Shown here one piece after another: positions 60,740-64,000 of a stretch of 64,000 bases of DNA. The DNA is taken from contig JAKVAQ010000001.1 of the NCBI GenBank assembly GCA_022447665.1, positions 1-64,000 on the forward strand, read 5' to 3'. Position numbers and translations under genes: made by a program. The notes beneath the pieces are model-generated. The model saw only the letters and a program-made list of their open reading frames with translations, ran no database searches and was not told where the DNA came from. Positions within the stretch are counted from its first letter, which is position 1. Every line of letters starts with the position of its first letter. Source of the stretch: Crocinitomicaceae bacterium. Its GTDB lineage: Bacteria > Bacteroidota > Bacteroidia > Flavobacteriales_D > Crocinitomicaceae.

Positions 60740-63160
60740 ATGGAAATACTAGGTGTTTTAACAATAACAGGACTTGGAATTCTTATAGGAATGCTGTCAA
60801 AATTCCGTCAAGTAACTACTCAGAACTTCAAAGTCATAAACAAAAGAATTCTTGAGTTAAAGTCTGAACTCACGAATGTAAAATCGATTGGTACTGTTCC
60901 AAAAACGATCGCGGAAGAGAAAAAACTCAAGGTTGATGGTCAAAAATTGGTTACGAGTATTAGTCCTATTCAAAAGCCGGTTGAAAAGAAAATTGAACCG
61001 AAAATTCAAACTGAGATTCCTATTGATAAGAAGGAAGAAAAACTAGAGAAGGCTATTTCAGAAGAAAAAGCTACTTCACTTATTAAACCTTTGGTGAAAG
61101 AGAAGAATGAGAGCGAACCCCTTTCACGAAAGTTTCAGGAGTCACAGGAAAAAAACCTGGAGAAAGTAATTGGCGAAAACTGGTTAAATAAAATTGGAAT
61201 AGGTATTCTAGTTCTAGGGCTTGGTTTTTTTGTAAAGTACGCCATTGATCAAAACTGGATTGGTGAATTGGGTAGAGTACTCATTGGATTAGCATCTGGT
61301 GGAGTGCTAATTAGCATTGCGCATTTTTTACGTAAGAAATACTCAGCCTTCAGTTCAGTGCTAATCGGAGGTGGTTTAAGTACATTCTACTATACCATTA
61401 CTATAGCCTACCAGTACTATCACATGTTCTCTCAAGGCGTAGGTTTTGCTGCTGTTACAGGTATTACCCTCTTAGGTGTCATGTTATCAATTATCTATAA
61501 TAAAAAAGAGCTCGCTATAATTTCTTTAGTAGGTGCATTTACCGCTCCTTTTATGGTGCCTGGAAATAATCCTAACATGGCGGTGTTCTTCACTTATATT
61601 GCTATTGTAAATACTGGTTTAATGATTCTTTCTTTCGTTAAAAATTGGAGAATTCTATCTCATTTATCGTTTGGATTTACCTTAATCTATTTTGGTAGCT
61701 GGACGATTATTACGGCAATGTTTAATCATAATGATGCTGAAGAATTGAGAGTATTGGGGATAATTTTCGGTAGTATTTATTTCATTCAATTTTTAGGGAT
61801 GATTTTGACGTTTAACTTGGTGAAGAAAATTCCTTTTAAAGCTTTTCAAATGATTCAGCTGTTAACTGTTTCTGGCTTCTATTTCGGGGTAATGATGATG
61901 GCTTTAAACACTTTGAATGATCCAGATATTCAAGGACTATTCTCAGCTGGGCTTGGTGTATTTTATTTTGGTTTGGTGATGCTCCTAAAAAACAGGGCTG
62001 ATGATCAACTTAAATACACCTTAATTGGTAAAGGAATCTTATTTGCCACCCTAGCAATTGTTTTGATTTTCAGCACTAAATACACAACAATTTTCTGGAG
62101 TTTAGAGGCCTTATTGTTGATCTGGTTAGGGCGTCAAACCTCATACAGAATTTACCGTGTAGCCGGAGGACTAATACATATTCTTGCTGCTATTAGCCTA
62201 GCGTTTGGCTGGTCTATATCTTTCTTTGATGAAGTAATTTACATTGGAGTTTTAAGCGCGAACTTTTACTCTGGAATTGTATTAGCAATTTCTTTATTGA
62301 CAAGTAAGTATATCCTTGAAAAAGATGAGAAACTCATTAAACTGCCTATTGTAGCACAAATGGGAATGGTATATTCTGTTGCAGCTACTGTTTTAGTGTA
62401 CTGTGTTGGTTTATTTGAAATCAATATTTACGCTGATAATTCTGCACTAACAACACAAGCGCATTACATGATTTTATGGGGTTACCATGGTGTAGTAGTA
62501 CTGGCACTAGCAATTTGGAAAGGTCTTTCGAAACACAGCATTATGACCGAGCTTAGTTTCTTTATTGGAATTGTTTACCTATTTGTATTCGCTTGGTTAG
62601 GAGGAAACTTCATTGATGATGTTAGAGAATCAGCCTTATTAGATGGTTATCGCGGACTGTTTAATTCGCACTATTTAATCGTAGGTATAGTGATTACTTT
62701 AATTGTTTTCATCAGAAAATTGAGCTTCAGCATATTTGAAGAAGAAAAAAGTCGCCTTGTATTCATGTGTGTTTTAAGTCTGCTCGGCTTAGCTGTTTTT
62801 TGTAGAGAGCTTGATCAATTTTTAGCGGGCACTATGGTAAGCGATATTGTTGCTTCAGAAGTAATGTTGCGCCATATTCACGTTGCTGGTTATACGGTTA
62901 CTTGGGGCATATTTGCCTTCGATCTAATGATTTTTGGCCTAAAAAAAGACATCCGAACCATACGTGTTTTTGCATTGATTGCTTTTGCAGGAACGCTATT
63001 TAAACTATTCACTTATGATATTCTAAACATATCTACAGGTGGTAAAATAGTTGCTTTTATTTCATTGGGAATTCTATTGCTCATAGTTTCCTTCCTTTAT
63101 CAGAAATTAAAGCAGCTTATCGTAGACGGCGCTTCGACAGACTCAGCGACCGGAGGTTAG
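60740..63160 (+). CDS. DUF2339 large integral membrane protein
   Basis: 806 residues. One N-terminal helix, a long charged segment (30-140, Lys/Glu-rich), then ENWLNKIGIGILVLGLGFFV, the start of the DUF2339 region, with some 18-20 membrane helices up to the end. KYAIDQNWIGELGRVLIGLA and LVGAFTAPFMVPG are typical of the family. Role unknown; related to large multi-span proteins of the cell envelope. The final residues DGASTDSATGG come from a GGCGCTTCGACAGACTCAGC repeat (63125-63160), so the C-terminus is repeat-derived. Confidence 0.85.
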   Translation: MEILGVLTITGLGILIGMLSKFRQVTTQNFKVINKRILELKSELTNVKSIGTVPKTIAEEKKLKVDGQKLVTSISPIQKPVEKKIEPKIQTEIPIDKKEEKLEKAISEEKATSLIKPLVKEKNESEPLSRKFQESQEKNLEKVIGENWLNKIGIGILVLGLGFFVKYAIDQNWIGELGRVLIGLASGGVLISIAHFLRKKYSAFSSVLIGGGLSTFYYTITIAYQYYHMFSQGVGFAAVTGITLLGVMLSIIYNKKELAIISLVGAFTAPFMVPGNNPNMAVFFTYIAIVNTGLMILSFVKNWRILSHLSFGFTLIYFGSWTIITAMFNHNDAEELRVLGIIFGSIYFIQFLGMILTFNLVKKIPFKAFQMIQLLTVSGFYFGVMMMALNTLNDPDIQGLFSAGLGVFYFGLVMLLKNRADDQLKYTLIGKGILFATLAIVLIFSTKYTTIFWSLEALLLIWLGRQTSYRIYRVAGGLIHILAAISLAFGWSISFFDEVIYIGVLSANFYSGIVLAISLLTSKYILEKDEKLIKLPIVAQMGMVYSVAATVLVYCVGLFEINIYADNSALTTQAHYMILWGYHGVVVLALAIWKGLSKHSIMTELSFFIGIVYLFVFAWLGGNFIDDVRESALLDGYRGLFNSHYLIVGIVITLIVFIRKLSFSIFEEEKSRLVFMCVLSLLGLAVFCRELDQFLAGTMVSDIVASEVMLRHIHVAGYTVTWGIFAFDLMIFGLKKDIRTIRVFALIAFAGTLFKLFTYDILNISTGGKIVAFISLGILLLIVSFLYQKLKQLIVDGASTDSATGG
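63128..63153. repeat. Dispersed short repeat inside the 3' end of a gene
   Basis: GGCGCTTCGACAGACTCAGC followed by GACCGG matches the short repeat seen at 7439-7466 (CCGGCACTTCGACAGGCTC) and, reversed, at 7056-7080. It supplies the last ten or so codons and is next to the stop codon of the DUF2339 gene. Confidence 0.7.
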
Positions 63161-63165
63161 TTAGC

Positions 63166-63202
63166 AATCACCCGGGTTCTTTTGAGCTCGGGTGATTTTT
63201 TT
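63166..63202 (+). terminator. Intrinsic terminator of the DUF2339 gene
   Basis: AATCACCCG (63166-63174) and CGGGTGATT (63189-63197) form a perfect 9-bp stem, followed by seven T. It is five bases past the stop codon, behind the repeat-derived 3' end. Confidence 0.9.
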
Positions 63203-63205
63203 AAC

Positions 63206-63240
63206 CTTCCCCCTTCCGAGGGGGATTGAGGGGGAGGACT
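63206..63240. repeat. CCTCCCCCTCAATCCCCCTC-type repeat
   Basis: CCTTCCCCCTTCCGAGGGGG followed by ATTGAGGGGGAGG; the reverse complement resembles the block at about 7602-7628. It sits in the 110-base gap before the next gene. Such blocks are dispersed in many Bacteroidota genomes. Confidence 0.6.
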
Positions 63241-63271
63241 ACTTGATTTTAAACCTATTAAATACCATATC

Positions 63272-63574
63272 ATGAAAAAATTGCTCATTGCAAATGCAGT
63301 ATTATTTGGAATCACATTGATCCTAATCGTAACTATTCCTTTAGCTGGGATATTAGGTATGGCGGCTATCGGAATTATACACGTAACTCTTGCGCTGCTC
63401 TTTTGGGGAGACTCAAAACTAATTCGAAAACGAACCAGAAAAAACCTAATAAATTATTCCATCATGGTTCCAGTTTGGTTAGTGATTTTCTTTCAATTCG
63501 CGGATAAAATGTCAATTATTTATTTTGGCCATTTCAATTATTCATATTGGATTTCAATGTCTATTGGTGGCTAA
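63272..63574 (+). CDS. Small multi-span membrane protein
   Basis: 100 residues with three or four hydrophobic segments (LLIANAVLFGITLILIVTIP, GILGMAAIGIIHVTLALLFW, YSIMVPVWLVIFFQFA) and one basic loop (KLIRKRTRKN). No family recognised. It is the first of at least three small genes in the same direction (63272, 63624, 63930). Confidence 0.6.
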   Translation: MKKLLIANAVLFGITLILIVTIPLAGILGMAAIGIIHVTLALLFWGDSKLIRKRTRKNLINYSIMVPVWLVIFFQFADKMSIIYFGHFNYSYWISMSIGG

Positions 63575-63623
63575 TTTTTATACATTCTTCATTGCATGAC
63601 AAAGAATGAAAAAATGATTTGAG

Positions 63624-63917
63624 ATGTACCCTTTTTCAAAAAATATGCTAGTCGCATTCGGGATTATTAATTTTGGACTTTCGCTGATCAAAGTAATTCA
63701 ATTCGGTCTGATCCTGGGAGGTTCTGTTAGTCCAATATCCAAGGGATGGATAGAGTATTTTCTTGTGTTATCTTTTATTCCCCTCCTTATTAGTGCTGTC
63801 AACTTGATCTTTAGTCTGACCTTATTTGAGAAAAAGAATCCGATGGTACTTGTGACCGCCAACTTTGTGATTCTTGCTATAAATATCTTTTGGATTGTAA
63901 TTAGTCGAAATGTATAA
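63624..63917 (+). CDS. Small multi-span membrane protein
   Basis: 97 residues with three hydrophobic segments (MLVAFGIINFGLSLI, YFLVLSFIPLLISAVNLIFS, LVTANFVILAINIFWIVIS). No family recognised. It follows the similar-sized membrane protein gene by 49 bases and precedes the partial gene at 63930 by 12 bases. Confidence 0.6.
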   Translation: MYPFSKNMLVAFGIINFGLSLIKVIQFGLILGGSVSPISKGWIEYFLVLSFIPLLISAVNLIFSLTLFEKKNPMVLVTANFVILAINIFWIVISRNV

Positions 63918-63929
63918 AACTCAAAACCA

Positions 63930-64000
63930 TGAGAAACTACTCAGATTTAAATAAGAAAATTTCCCTTGTACTTTTTCCGGGACTTTCAGCTTGCTTAATA
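63930..64000 (+). CDS. Start of a further gene, cut off by the window end
   Basis: ATG at 63930, 23 codons visible: MRNYSDLNKKISLVLFPGLS, a hydrophobic N-terminus without a signal cleavage site in view. The 12-base distance from the previous stop suggests the same operon. Product unknown. Confidence 0.45.

Noticed and set aside
1-64000. CRISPR arrays, tRNA, rRNA or insertion sequences
   Set aside because: The repeats found are dispersed, not regularly spaced, and no cas gene, transposase, tRNA cloverleaf or rRNA stretch was noticed. Reading by eye could miss a single tRNA.

Overview
The window looks like a chromosomal piece of a marine or aquatic Flavobacteriales bacterium (phylum Bacteroidota). 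The evidence is low GC content, a very large secreted protein with a type IX secretion (T9SS type A) C-terminal sorting domain, a GldK/GldJ-like sulfatase-modifying-factor protein, SpoIIE-type phosphatases built on TPR and 7TM sensors, the small QCAMCK-type membrane protein, a FixI/CcoI-type copper ATPase, and -7 promoter motifs of the form TAnnTTTG. The exact family cannot be fixed from the sequence alone. No rRNA, tRNA, CRISPR array, integrase or insertion sequence was found.

Layout. 1-3.5 kb: 3' part of a type I restriction HsdR gene, a fragment of a PLD-like gene, a ChbG/YdjC-type deacetylase and a repeat-rich gap. 3.5-6.8 kb: a compact operon that I read as a RiPP pathway: a secreted Cys-containing 96-aa candidate precursor, a DUF692/MNIO iron oxidase and a DUF2063-like partner protein, followed by a secreted protein of unknown function. 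6.8-9 kb: almost 1 kb of dispersed palindromic repeats, an SDR-type oxidoreductase, and a frameshifted SPOR-like gene. 9-14.4 kb: an uncharacterised two-gene operon, an LRR lipoprotein, a CIA30-like protein and other small secreted proteins. 14.4-26 kb: a 1.3 kaa T9SS cargo, a membrane SpoIIE phosphatase, TspO-like and MutS2 (without Smr), a lipoprotein and a SUMF1-like protein. 26-36.4 kb: a decayed MacAB-like efflux operon, a flavodoxin-fold protein, a STAS-like protein, a TPR-SpoIIE phosphatase, a DsbA-like protein, a DUF1295 enzyme, a pseudouridine synthase and several broken genes. 36.4-49.6 kb: a membrane protein plus GT2 pair, TatD, a 1701-aa multi-sensor SpoIIE phosphatase, Fbp, small membrane proteins, PurQ and a WG-repeat protein. 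49.6-64 kb: an ECF sigma/anti-sigma operon with LVIVD and beta-barrel proteins, a hotdog thioesterase, Dxs, a broken PAS kinase, CcoI, a DUF2339 protein and small membrane proteins.

Themes. (1) The most interesting locus is the candidate MNIO RiPP operon at 4155-5976, extending perhaps to 6837: the precursor has an export signal, a C...CC core and a highly basic tail and resembles none of the precursor families I know. (2) Three PP2C/SpoIIE phosphatases with different sensor modules, and one STAS-fold protein beside one of them, suggest a partner-switching network. (3) There is much gene decay: at least six genes carry frameshifts, nonsense codons or internal deletions. Some lesions lie in homopolymers and may be sequencing errors, others (in-frame stops, fusion by deletion) cannot be. 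(4) Several families of palindromic repeats sit between genes, one showing compensatory base changes, and one copy has become the 3' end of a coding sequence.
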